Shown: one piece after another, positions 8,143 to 16,604 of the stretch | How the letters are laid out: every line of letters begins with the position of its first letter | Numbering within the stretch: the first letter of the stretch is position 1 | From: PFJX01 sp963713085 | Lineage (GTDB): Bacteria; Pseudomonadota; Gammaproteobacteria; Burkholderiales; Thiobacillaceae | Length of the DNA stretch: 64,000 nucleotides | Reading direction: 5' to 3' | NCBI GenBank assembly: GCA_963713085.1 | Contig: CAVQKQ010000022.1 | Span: 118,166-182,165, forward strand | Notes under the pieces: model-generated | Database searches by the model: none | Told to the model about the DNA's origin: nothing | Seen by the model: only the letters and a program-made list of their open reading frames with translations | Translations under genes and position numbers: made by a program

Positions 8143-8965
8143 TCAGGAGTGTCCTCAGCCTCTCGCTTACCACCGGTAGGGTCCAGGTCCTTCCCTCCAG
8201 GCGGGCGATGCGGCGCAGGCCGAAAATACTGTTGGTCAGCATGGCCTCATCTGCGGCCAACACGTCATCAAGATACAGGTCCATTACCTCCACTTGCATG
8301 CCACTGGACAAGGCGAGACCCATGAGGCGCATGCGCGTGACGCCCGCGACGCCACACTCGGTAAGCTTGGGGGTTAGGAGACGGCCATCGCGCCAGAGAA
8401 ACAGATTGCTCATGACGCCGGAAATGACCCTGCCGTCCTGATCCAGCAGCAGACCTTCGTGAATCGCGGGGTCATGCCACTCGGCTCGGGCCAGGATATT
8501 CTCGAGGCGGTTCAAATGCTTGATGCCGGCCAGCGCGGGTTGCCGCGCCAACCTAAGCTGGCATACCCGCACCGTGGCATCCGCATCGCCGGCCTCGATC
8601 GCGGACCGTTCCAATGGTGTGTACAGGACCAGGCGTCTGGGGAAACACGGTTCCGGCAGCGCGTAGCCGCGAGGCCCGGATCCCCGGGTCAGCACCAGCT
8701 TGAGCACCCCCTCGTCGATCACGCCCGACAGCCGCTCCAGATCCGCCTGCCAGGCACTGTCCGGCATCTCCGGGATAGCCAGACGTCCTGCGTCGCCGCG
8801 AAGTTTGTCCAGGTGATCCTGCCACCAGCGTGGTCGTCCCTGGCTCATGCGGAGGGTACGGAACACCCCATCGCCATACATCAAGCCCCGGTCCTGGGGA
8901 TCGAAAACGGCGCCAAAGGCGCCGTCAATGAGAATATGGGAGGAGGTAAGAGAGGCAATGGCCAT
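8135..8965 (-). CDS. pabC: Aminodeoxychorismate lyase
   Basis: This PLP-dependent fold-type IV enzyme releases pyruvate from 4-amino-4-deoxychorismate to give p-aminobenzoate for folate. The PLP lysine is in the segment IKHLNRLEN, and RGLMYGDGVFRT near residue 27-38 is typical of the family. The length of 276 is normal. It sits between fabF and mltG as in E. coli. A D-amino-acid or branched-chain aminotransferase relative is possible by fold, but the context favours PabC. Confidence 0.92.
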   Translation of the reverse strand: MAIASLTSSHILIDGAFGAVFDPQDRGLMYGDGVFRTLRMSQGRPRWWQDHLDKLRGDAGRLAIPEMPDSAWQADLERLSGVIDEGVLKLVLTRGSGPRGYALPEPCFPRRLVLYTPLERSAIEAGDADATVRVCQLRLARQPALAGIKHLNRLENILARAEWHDPAIHEGLLLDQDGRVISGVMSNLFLWRDGRLLTPKLTECGVAGVTRMRLMGLALSSGMQVEVMDLYLDDVLAADEAMLTNSIFGLRRIARLEGRTWTLPVVSERLRTLLNA

Positions 8966-8993
8966 GACCGGAGATGATTGAGTGCCGGCCCGG

Positions 8994-10268
8994 TCAGATC
9001 TTCCCGAAGATGATCGTACCGTTTGTCCCGCCGAAGCCGAATGAATTGGACAGGGCCACGTTCACCGCAGCGTCCCGGCCGGTATTGGGAACATAGTCCA
9101 GGTCGCAGCCTTCGTCAGCCTGGACCAGGTTGATGGTGGGCGGCACGGCACCCCGGGCGATGGTCAAGGCCGAAAATATCGCCTCGACACCGCCGGCGGC
9201 ACCGAGCAGGTGGCCGGTCATGGATTTGGTCGAACTGACCATGACCTTGCCTGAATGACCACCCAGTGCCAGCTTGACCGCCTTGGTTTCCGCCAGGTCG
9301 CCCAGTGGCGTGGAAGTACCGTGGGCATTGATGTAATCCACCTGGTCCGGATTGAGCCCCGCATTCTTCAGGGCATTGTTCATGCAGCGGGCAGCACCCG
9401 AACCATCCTCGACCGGTGCGGTCATGTGGTACGCATCCGCGCTCTTGCCATAACCAATCAATTCGCAATAAATTGAGGCGCCACGGACCTTGGCATGTTC
9501 GTATTCTTCCAGCACCAGCACGCCGGCGCCCTCTCCCAGCACGAAACCGTCTCGTTCCTTGTCCCAGGGCCGACTTGCACCAGCGGGGTCGTCGTTGCGC
9601 GTTGACAGGGCACGAGCGGCGGAAAAACCGCCGATGGCCAGAGGGCAAATGGTGGATTCGGCGCCGCCGGCGATCATCACGTCGGCCTCGCCGTATTCGA
9701 TCATGCGTCCGGCCTCCCCGACCGCATGGGTACCGGTGGTACAGGCGGTGACCACCGACAGATTGGGTCCCTGGAGTCCGTACATGATGGACAGGTGTCC
9801 GGAGATCATGTTGATGATGGTCGCAGGAATGAAGAATGGCGAAATCTTGCGGGGACCGTCGGCCAAATAGGTCTTGTGAGTCTCCTCGATCATTTGCAGA
9901 CCGCCGATGCCGGAACCGATGTTGACGCCGATACGCTCACGATTGGCGTCCGTCACCTCCAAGCCGGAATCCTTGATGGCATCCATGGCGGCCGCCAAGC
10001 CGAAATGGATGAAGGTATCCATGCGGCGGGCATCCTTGGGTGTCAGATATTTCGCCAGATCGAAATTCTTGACGTCGCCGGCGACCTGGCTGGCGAAGGC
10101 TGAAGCATCGAACCGGCTGATCCGGGTGATACCTGGCCGGCCGGCCATTACATTGGACCAGGCATCCTCAACGCTGTTGCCGACCGGCGAGATTATGCCC
10201 AAGCCGGTCACGACCACCCGGCGACGTGCTGTAACTGGATGCCGAGTTGAACTTGTATCCTGGGACAA
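8994..10268 (-). CDS. fabF: 3-oxoacyl-ACP synthase II
   Basis: FabF condenses malonyl-ACP with acyl-ACP during fatty acid elongation. The Cys-His-His triad is visible as VTACTTGTH, NAHGTSTPLGD and KSMTGHLLGAAGG. No ATG stands at the usual start. A TTG at 10268 with AGGAG seven bases upstream is proposed; it gives 424 residues, about a dozen more than E. coli. An upstream in-frame ATG at 10319 lies inside the terminator hairpin after acpP and is less likely. It is downstream of acpP in the usual order. Confidence 0.95.
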   Translation of the reverse strand: MSQDTSSTRHPVTARRRVVVTGLGIISPVGNSVEDAWSNVMAGRPGITRISRFDASAFASQVAGDVKNFDLAKYLTPKDARRMDTFIHFGLAAAMDAIKDSGLEVTDANRERIGVNIGSGIGGLQMIEETHKTYLADGPRKISPFFIPATIINMISGHLSIMYGLQGPNLSVVTACTTGTHAVGEAGRMIEYGEADVMIAGGAESTICPLAIGGFSAARALSTRNDDPAGASRPWDKERDGFVLGEGAGVLVLEEYEHAKVRGASIYCELIGYGKSADAYHMTAPVEDGSGAARCMNNALKNAGLNPDQVDYINAHGTSTPLGDLAETKAVKLALGGHSGKVMVSSTKSMTGHLLGAAGGVEAIFSALTIARGAVPPTINLVQADEGCDLDYVPNTGRDAAVNVALSNSFGFGGTNGTIIFGKI

Positions 10269-10296
10269 GTGCGGACTCCTGCGCGAAATGAAGCGT

Positions 10297-10325
10297 AAAA
10301 AAAGAAAACCCGGCGCCATGCCGGG
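10297..10325 (-). terminator. Intrinsic terminator between acpP and fabF
   Basis: On the minus strand CCCGGC and GCCGGG (10309-10325) form a 6-bp stem around five bases, followed by a run reading ttttcttttttt. It lies after the acpP stop and before the fabF start. Partial read-through would make acpP more abundant than fabF, which fits the high demand for acyl carrier protein. Confidence 0.7.
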
Positions 10326-10369
10326 CGGGCCCGCTCCCCACAAAGGCGGGCAGCGGGCGGGCTGGACGA

Positions 10370-10609
10370 TTACTTGTTCACATGCCCGTTGACATAGTCC
10401 ACGGCCTGCTGAACGGTAGTGATCTTTTCAGCTTCCTCGTCAGGGATCTCGCATTCAAATTCCTCTTCCAGGGCCATGACCAGTTCCACCGTGTCGAGAG
10501 AATCGGCGCCCAGGTCGTCCACGAAAGAAGACTCAAGTTTCACGTCGGCTTCGTTGGCGCCCAGTTGTTCGGCAACGATTTTCTTGACACGCTGTTCGAT
10601 ATCGCTCAT
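10370..10609 (-). CDS. acpP: Acyl carrier protein
   Basis: This is the 79-residue acidic four-helix carrier of growing acyl chains. The phosphopantetheine attachment serine is Ser37 in GADSLDTVE. The sequence is almost the consensus for proteobacterial AcpP. It lies between fabG and fabF, and a terminator-like hairpin follows it. Confidence 0.98.
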   Translation of the reverse strand: MSDIEQRVKKIVAEQLGANEADVKLESSFVDDLGADSLDTVELVMALEEEFECEIPDEEAEKITTVQQAVDYVNGHVNK

Positions 10610-10670
10610 CTCTTGCTACTCCCTCAAGGGTAAAAAACGCGGGGGGATTCTATCACCCCGCGAACCATAA

Positions 10671-11408
10671 TTAATCCATGTACATGCCGCCGTTGACATG
10701 CAACGTGGCACCGGTGATATAGCCTGCCCCTTCCGTGGACAGGAATGATACTGCATGGGCGATGTCTTCCGGAGTGCCCAGCTTGCCCAAGGGGATCCTT
10801 TCCAGAAGTTTGGCGCGGGCCGCATCCGGTAATGCACGTGTCATGTCGGTATCGATGAACCCCGGCGCCACACAATTGACCGTGATACCCCGGCTGCCCA
10901 CCTCCTGGGCCAGAGCCTTGGAGAAGCCGATCATGCCCGCCTTGGCCGCGGCATAGTTGGTCTGTCCGGCGTTACCCGCCGCCCCGACCACCGAAGCGAT
11001 GCTGATGATGCGGCCGAAGCGGGCCTTCATCATGGGGCGCAAGACCGCGCGGGACAATCGGAACACCGAGGCCAGGTTGGTATCCATGATGGCATCCCAC
11101 TCCTCGTCCTTCATGCGCATGAGCAGGTTGTCCCGGGTAATGCCGGCATTGTTGACCAGGATGTCGATCCGACCGTGCTTCGCCAATATGGCCTCGACAA
11201 CCGCATCCACCTGCGCGGCTTCACTCACGTCCAGCTTCATGCCCTCGCCTTTGAGACCGGCGGCCACCAGCGCCTCGGTGATCGCCGCCGCCCCGGAATC
11301 GCTGGTCGCGGTACCGACCACGGTGGCGCCCGTCTTGCCGAGGGCATGCAGAATGGCCTTGCCGATTCCCCGGCTGGCGCCGCTCACCAGTGCGACACGT
11401 CCTTGCAT
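10671..11408 (-). CDS. fabG: 3-oxoacyl-ACP reductase
   Basis: FabG is the NADPH-dependent short-chain dehydrogenase that reduces 3-oxoacyl-ACP. It has the cofactor motif GASRGIGKA at residues 10-18, NNAGITRDN, and the catalytic YAAAKAG (Tyr-x3-Lys). The 245-residue length is standard. It is followed by acpP and preceded by fabD by 12 bases. Confidence 0.97.
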   Translation of the reverse strand: MQGRVALVSGASRGIGKAILHALGKTGATVVGTATSDSGAAAITEALVAAGLKGEGMKLDVSEAAQVDAVVEAILAKHGRIDILVNNAGITRDNLLMRMKDEEWDAIMDTNLASVFRLSRAVLRPMMKARFGRIISIASVVGAAGNAGQTNYAAAKAGMIGFSKALAQEVGSRGITVNCVAPGFIDTDMTRALPDAARAKLLERIPLGKLGTPEDIAHAVSFLSTEGAGYITGATLHVNGGMYMD

Positions 11409-11420
11409 CCTCTGTTCTCC

Positions 11421-12353
11421 TTATCCCTGAATCTTCGATTGAGTATCGATCAGGGCCGCGCCATCCACCAATGCCATGCTGGGTACGTCATCCAGAATCC
11501 GCTTGTTGAGTCCGGCCAACACCTTGCCGGGTCCGCATTCCGCGATCAATCCGACCCCCTGGGCAGCCATGGCCTGGACCGTTTCAACCCATCTTACCGG
11601 GCAGTAGAGTTGCCGGGCCAAGGCATCCTTGATGGCGGCCGGATCAGTGTGTGCGGTGACATCCGCATTGTGGATAACCGGAATGGCCGGAGACTTCATA
11701 GCGACGGATTGCAACGCTTCACGCAAACTCTCCGCGGCAGGCCGCATCAGGGCACAGTGGGAAGGCACCGAAACCGGCAGAAGCAGCACCCGCTTGGCCC
11801 CTTTCGCCTTGGCCAGAACGCAACCGCGTTCCACGGCCGTCCTGTTGCCGGCGATGACCACCTGGCCGGGTGAGTTGAAATTGACCGCTTCAAGCACTTC
11901 GCCCTGGGCTGATTCCTGGCAGACGGAACGCACCGCAGCATCATCGAGACCCAATACGGCGGCCATGGCGCCAACACCATCCGGCACGGCGGATTGCATG
12001 GCCTCGGCACGCAAACGGACCAGCTTGACCGCATCCACGAAATCCAGGGCCCCGGCGCAGACCAATGCGGTGTACTCGCCCAGGCTGTGACCGGCCATCG
12101 TGGCTGGTGTCGCGCCCCCTTGGCTCTGCCAGAGTCGCCATACCGCCACTCCCGCGGCAAGCATCGCCGGCTGGGTATTCACCGTTTGGTTGAGTTGCTC
12201 CAGAGGCCCATTCGACACCATGTCCCAGAGATCGCAGCTCAAGACCTGGGATGCCTGGACGAAGATATCGCGCACCACGGCGGCATCGCCATAGGGGACC
12301 ATCATGCCCAGAGATTGAGAACCTTGACCGGGAAAAACAAAGGCAAACTTCAC
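11421..12353 (-). CDS. fabD: Malonyl-CoA--ACP transacylase
   Basis: FabD moves the malonyl group from CoA to ACP. It starts FAFVFPGQGSQS, and the nucleophile is Ser90 in AGHSLGEYTA, with the histidine in PSHCALM. The protein has 310 residues. It lies directly downstream of fabH in the fatty acid cluster. Confidence 0.97.
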   Translation of the reverse strand: MKFAFVFPGQGSQSLGMMVPYGDAAVVRDIFVQASQVLSCDLWDMVSNGPLEQLNQTVNTQPAMLAAGVAVWRLWQSQGGATPATMAGHSLGEYTALVCAGALDFVDAVKLVRLRAEAMQSAVPDGVGAMAAVLGLDDAAVRSVCQESAQGEVLEAVNFNSPGQVVIAGNRTAVERGCVLAKAKGAKRVLLLPVSVPSHCALMRPAAESLREALQSVAMKSPAIPVIHNADVTAHTDPAAIKDALARQLYCPVRWVETVQAMAAQGVGLIAECGPGKVLAGLNKRILDDVPSMALVDGAALIDTQSKIQG

Positions 12354-12415
12354 GAATGGCCTCTTGATATTTCTTTGTTGAACAATGCGTTACTGGCTTT
12401 GTTGAATGCCAATAA

Positions 12416-13375
12416 TCAGAATCTGAGCAGTACCGATCCCCAGGTAAATCCTCCACCGAATGCTTCCATCAGTATCGTTTCGCCGCGCTTGATGCGGCCT
12501 TCCCTAACCGCCGTATCCAAGGCCAGGGGAATTGAGGCGGCGGAGGTATTGCCGTGTCGGTCCACCGTCACCACGACCCGGTCCATGCTCATGCCCAATT
12601 TCTTGGCGGTGGCCTGGATGATGCGGATATTGGCCTGATGAGGCACCAGCCAGTCCACATCGGTCTTCTGCAAACCGTTGGCGGCAAGGGTTTCGTCGAC
12701 GATGGCATCCAGGGTGTTCACCGCCATCTTGAATACGGCATTGCCGGACATGCGCATATAGCACGCGCCATCCTTCTTCATGGAGACGCCGCCGTCCACA
12801 TAGAGCAAATCCTGGTATCGGCCGTCCGCGTGCAGATGGGTGGCGATGATGCCTGGCTGATCCGAGGCCTGCAGGATGATGGCGCCGGCCCCGTCCCCCC
12901 AGAGGATGCAATTGCCTCGATCCGTCCAGTCGGTGATTCGGGACAGGGTTTCCGCGCCTACCACCAGGGCCGTTCTGACCTGGCCCGATCTGATGAACTG
13001 ATGCGCTACGGATACCGCGTAGACGAAGCCGCTGCACACCGCCTGCACATCGAAGGCCGGGCAGGCATTGCCGATTCCCAGCTTGGCCTGTAAGACGCAA
13101 GCGGTACTGGGAAAGATGCGATCCGAGGTGGTGGTCGCCACCACGATCAGATCGATGTCGGCGGCATCTATATCCGCCGCCTCGATGGCCTTCTCCGCCG
13201 CTTTGAGAGCCAAGTCGCTGGTCAATTCGCCTTCGGCGGCGATATGTCGTTCTTGAATACCGGTACGCTCGAGGATCCACTCGCTGGTGGTCTCGACGAT
13301 CTTCTCCAATTCGGAATTGCTCAGGACTCGGGCCGGCAGATAACTGCCGGTGCCGATGATGCGGGCATGGGTCAA
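12416..13375 (-). CDS. fabH: 3-oxoacyl-ACP synthase III
   Basis: FabH starts fatty acid synthesis by condensing acetyl-CoA with malonyl-ACP. The catalytic triad is seen as Cys114 in AVCSGFVYA, His246 in VPHQANIRI and Asn276 in HGNTSAAS. It has 319 residues. Its ATG overlaps the plsX stop, so the two are probably translationally coupled. Confidence 0.97.
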   Translation of the reverse strand: MTHARIIGTGSYLPARVLSNSELEKIVETTSEWILERTGIQERHIAAEGELTSDLALKAAEKAIEAADIDAADIDLIVVATTTSDRIFPSTACVLQAKLGIGNACPAFDVQAVCSGFVYAVSVAHQFIRSGQVRTALVVGAETLSRITDWTDRGNCILWGDGAGAIILQASDQPGIIATHLHADGRYQDLLYVDGGVSMKKDGACYMRMSGNAVFKMAVNTLDAIVDETLAANGLQKTDVDWLVPHQANIRIIQATAKKLGMSMDRVVVTVDRHGNTSAASIPLALDTAVREGRIKRGETILMEAFGGGFTWGSVLLRF

Positions 13376-14409
13376 ACCGCTTCCCCTTCTTCGATCACAG
13401 GTCCGTGATGGTTGCCTACCTGTTCGGCAATGCGCCGCAACAAACCGCCACGAACCTCTTCCACCGCCTTGAAAATTGCTTGCTCGAAAGAAAAGGCATC
13501 GGCGGAGCCATGACTTTTAATGATGATGCCATTCAGCCCCAACAGGCTGGCTCCATTATATCGGCGGGGGTCGAGCTTGCGCTTGAAGGCACGGATGACC
13601 GGCAGGGCAAGCAGACCCGCAAAGCGCGTCAGGAGGTTCTTCTTGAATTCGGTCCTCAACTGGGAAGCGATGAGCTTGGCCAGTCCTTCGGAGGATTTCA
13701 GCGCCACATTGCCGACGAAGCCATCGCAGACAACCACGTCGACGGTCCCCTTGTAGATATCGTCGCCTTCCACGTTGCCATAGAAGTTCAGTCCGCTGGA
13801 CTTGAGCAACACGCCGGCCTGCTTCACCACGTCGTTGCCCTTGATGTCTTCCTCGCCGATATTGAGCAGGCCGATGCTGGGCCGATCCTTGTGTTCAATC
13901 GCGGAAACCAGGGCGGCGCCCATAATGCCGAACTGGAGCAGGTGTTCCGCGGTGCAATCCACATTGGCACCCAAATCCAGCATATAGGTGCGGCTGTTGC
14001 GGGAAGGTAAAGTGGTGGCAATGGCGGGCCGGTCGATGCCGGGCAGGGTCTTCAATACGAATCGGGACACCGCCATCAGGGCACCGGTATTGCCGGCGGA
14101 AACACCAGCATCCGCTTGGCCGCGCTTGATCAGATCCACCGTGACCCGCATGGAGGAATCTTTCTTGGTCCGCAATGCGACGGGCAACGGGTCATCCATC
14201 TTGACCACCTCGGACGCAGGATGGATACGCAGACGAGTGCCCATGCTGGCCCGAAGCGATTTCAGCTCGGCGTGGATGGCGTCCTCCAAACCCACCAGCA
14301 CCACATTGACGTCGTCGAGATGGCGGATGACGTTGAGCGCCGCCTTGACGGTCACATGGGGACCATGGTCGCCCCCCATGGCATCGATAGCGATCGTGAT
14401 TTCGCGCAT
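13372..14409 (-). CDS. plsX: Phosphate acyltransferase PlsX
   Basis: PlsX converts acyl-ACP to acyl-phosphate for phospholipid synthesis. The N-terminus carries the family signature TIAIDAMGGDHGP, and GNTGALMA, LGANVDCT and NIGEEDIKGN are also typical. It has 345 residues. It is followed by fabH with a four-base overlap and preceded by rpmF, the conserved order. Confidence 0.97.
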   Translation of the reverse strand: MREITIAIDAMGGDHGPHVTVKAALNVIRHLDDVNVVLVGLEDAIHAELKSLRASMGTRLRIHPASEVVKMDDPLPVALRTKKDSSMRVTVDLIKRGQADAGVSAGNTGALMAVSRFVLKTLPGIDRPAIATTLPSRNSRTYMLDLGANVDCTAEHLLQFGIMGAALVSAIEHKDRPSIGLLNIGEEDIKGNDVVKQAGVLLKSSGLNFYGNVEGDDIYKGTVDVVVCDGFVGNVALKSSEGLAKLIASQLRTEFKKNLLTRFAGLLALPVIRAFKRKLDPRRYNGASLLGLNGIIIKSHGSADAFSFEQAIFKAVEEVRGGLLRRIAEQVGNHHGPVIEEGEAV

Positions 14410-14452
14410 GGGCGATCAGCCCGGGTAACCAGGCGTGGTCGCTAACGGTAGA

Positions 14453-14638
14453 TCAGCTGTTATCGGCTTTGCTGCTGACGATCTTGCGGCCACGATAAAA
14501 GCCGTTGGGGCTTATGTGATGGCGCAGGTGCATCTCCCCCGTGGTGGACTCAACCGCCGTGGGGGGATTGGTCAAAGAATCGTGAGCGCGGTGCATGCCA
14601 CGCTTGGACGGGGATTTCTTGTTTTGCTGAACAGCCAT
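14453..14638 (-). CDS. rpmF: 50S ribosomal protein L32
   Basis: This 61-residue basic protein starts MAVQQNKKSPSKRGMHRAHD as L32 proteins do. It has no cysteines, so it is the zinc-independent form. It lies between yceD and plsX, the usual place. Confidence 0.97.
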   Translation of the reverse strand: MAVQQNKKSPSKRGMHRAHDSLTNPPTAVESTTGEMHLRHHISPNGFYRGRKIVSSKADNS

Positions 14639-14669
14639 TTCGTTCTCCTAATACCTTGCAATCAATAAG

Positions 14670-15107
14670 TCATGCATGGTTTGCGACATCGCACGCACCA
14701 ACGGGGTGACGCGGCGCGAGCGGCAGTCCAAGCAGTATCTCTTCTTCAACCAACGCCGACACCATGAGGCGGTGATCCGTCACCAAAGCATCCAGTAGGG
14801 GATCCGCCTCTTCCCAACGCGCCAACTCCGCCTCGTCCCGCGCAATCGGCAATACCTGATCCAACTTCAGCAGATGAGGAAATTTCTCGAGGCAATGCTG
14901 ACAGGTCAACCACACATCCGCCTGCACATGCAGATGCAAAGTAGGCCGCCCCGCCACCATCGCCCCCGATAATTGGTATTGCACCGCAACATCCTCTCGG
15001 GCCAATATATCGCCCAAGCGGGGCAACTCACCGATCCGGAACTCGCCTGAAATGTGCTCTCCAGCCTTGGCGAACCGCAGAGTATCGATGTGTGCCAGTG
15101 CAGACAT
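14670..15107 (-). CDS. yceD: YceD family protein (DUF177), 23S rRNA accumulation protein
   Basis: YceD homologues are needed for normal 23S rRNA levels in E. coli and plants. The 145-residue product has the CxxC of the family in TCQHCLEKF and the C-terminal ALVEEEILLGLPLAPRH segment. The start at 15107 (MSALAHIDTL) is chosen because it leaves the normal family length; the frame continues upstream into pycA on the other strand. It precedes rpmF and is divergent from pycA. Confidence 0.9.
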   Translation of the reverse strand: MSALAHIDTLRFAKAGEHISGEFRIGELPRLGDILAREDVAVQYQLSGAMVAGRPTLHLHVQADVWLTCQHCLEKFPHLLKLDQVLPIARDEAELARWEEADPLLDALVTDHRLMVSALVEEEILLGLPLAPRHPVGACDVANHA

Positions 15108-15173
15108 AAGCGGCGAATGGTATGCTTTACGGCTTGTTTTGTCAAAGGCGAAGCCACTTTCAAAGGCCAAAGC

Positions 15174-16592
15174 GTGATAAAAAAGATACTCGTTGCCAAC
15201 CGTGGCGAGATCGCCGTGCGCATCGTGCGCGCATGCAAGGAAATGGGCATCAAATCGGTTGCCATCTATACCGATGCGGATCGCCATGCCCTGCATGTGA
15301 AAAAGGCGGATCAGTCCTACAACATCGGCTCGGACCCCGTGCTGGGCTATCTCAATGCCCACAACATCGTCAATCTCGGGGTGGCGTCGGGCTGTGACGC
15401 CCTTCATCCCGGCTATGGTTTCCTATCGGAAAATCCGGTCCTAGCCGAAGTCTGCGCGCGCCGTGGCATCAAATTCATCGGCCCGACGGCCAAGGTCATC
15501 GCCCAGATGGGCGACAAGATTCAGGCTCGTCAGGCAATGATCAAGGCGGGCATTCCCGTGGTACCGGGTTCGGATCACAACCTGGAAAACGCCGACGAGG
15601 CACTGGGGCTGGCCCGCAAGATCGGTTACCCGGTCATGCTCAAGGCCACCAATGGAGGCGGCGGCCGCGGCATCCGCCGCTGCGACTCGGACAATGAACT
15701 GGTGAACAACTACGCCCGGGTGGTGTCCGAAGCCAGCAAGGCCTTCGGCAAGCCCGAAGTATTCATCGAAAAATGCGTGGTCAACCCAAAGCACATCGAG
15801 GTTCAGATTCTGGGGGACAGCCAAGGCAATACCGTGCACCTCTACGAGCGGGACTGCTCCATCCAGCGCCGCAACCAGAAGCTGATCGAGATCGCCCCGT
15901 CGCCACAGCTTACCGACGCCCAGCGGGAATACATCGGCAAGCTGGCGGTGCGCGCCGCCAAGGCCGTCGGCTATGAGAACGCGGGTACGGTGGAGTTCCT
16001 GCTGGACAAGGACAACCAGTTCTACTTCATGGAGATGAACACCCGCCTGCAGGTGGAACATACCGTCACCGAGAGCATCACCGGCATCGACATCGTCCAG
16101 GAACAGATCCGCATCGCCGACGGCCTGCCTCTGCAATACAAGCAGGACGGCATCCACTACCGGGGCTTCGCCATGGAATTCCGCATCAATGCGGAAGACC
16201 CGAAAAACAGCTTCCTGCCCAGCTTCGGCCGCATCACCCGCTATTACGCCCCGGGCGGCCCGGGGGTGCGCACCGATGCCGCCATGTACTCCGGCTATAC
16301 CATCCCGCCCTATTACGACTCCATGTGTGCCAAGCTCACGGTCTGGGCGCTGACCTGGGAAGGCGTCATCGAGCGCGGTCGTCGTGCCTTGGACGACACG
16401 GGGGTATTCGGCGTGAAGACCACCATCCCCTACTACCAGGAAATACTGAAAAACGAGGAATTCCGCACCGGCCGCTTCAACACCGGTTTCGTGGAAGCCC
16501 ACCCGGAGCTCCTGAACTACGCCGTAAAGCGGCCGCCCGAAATGACTGCGGCGGCCATTTCCGCGGCGATCGCCGCCCACCTGGGCATCTGA
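15174..16592 (+). CDS. pycA: Pyruvate carboxylase subunit A (biotin carboxylase)
   Basis: This is an ATP-grasp biotin carboxylase that carboxylates biotin on its partner using bicarbonate. The GTG start at 15174 gives VIKKILVANRGEIAVR, matching the family N-terminus; longer versions overlap yceD. GGGGRGIR, EMNTRLQVEHTVTE and the lid residues are visible. It has 472 residues. It resembles AccC but lies 12 bases before pycB, which supplies the carboxyltransferase and biotin domains, so a two-subunit pyruvate carboxylase is more likely than acetyl-CoA carboxylase. No accB is adjacent. Confidence 0.88.
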   Translation: MIKKILVANRGEIAVRIVRACKEMGIKSVAIYTDADRHALHVKKADQSYNIGSDPVLGYLNAHNIVNLGVASGCDALHPGYGFLSENPVLAEVCARRGIKFIGPTAKVIAQMGDKIQARQAMIKAGIPVVPGSDHNLENADEALGLARKIGYPVMLKATNGGGGRGIRRCDSDNELVNNYARVVSEASKAFGKPEVFIEKCVVNPKHIEVQILGDSQGNTVHLYERDCSIQRRNQKLIEIAPSPQLTDAQREYIGKLAVRAAKAVGYENAGTVEFLLDKDNQFYFMEMNTRLQVEHTVTESITGIDIVQEQIRIADGLPLQYKQDGIHYRGFAMEFRINAEDPKNSFLPSFGRITRYYAPGGPGVRTDAAMYSGYTIPPYYDSMCAKLTVWALTWEGVIERGRRALDDTGVFGVKTTIPYYQEILKNEEFRTGRFNTGFVEAHPELLNYAVKRPPEMTAAAISAAIAAHLGI

Positions 16593-16604
16593 CGGACGAC
16601 CAAG

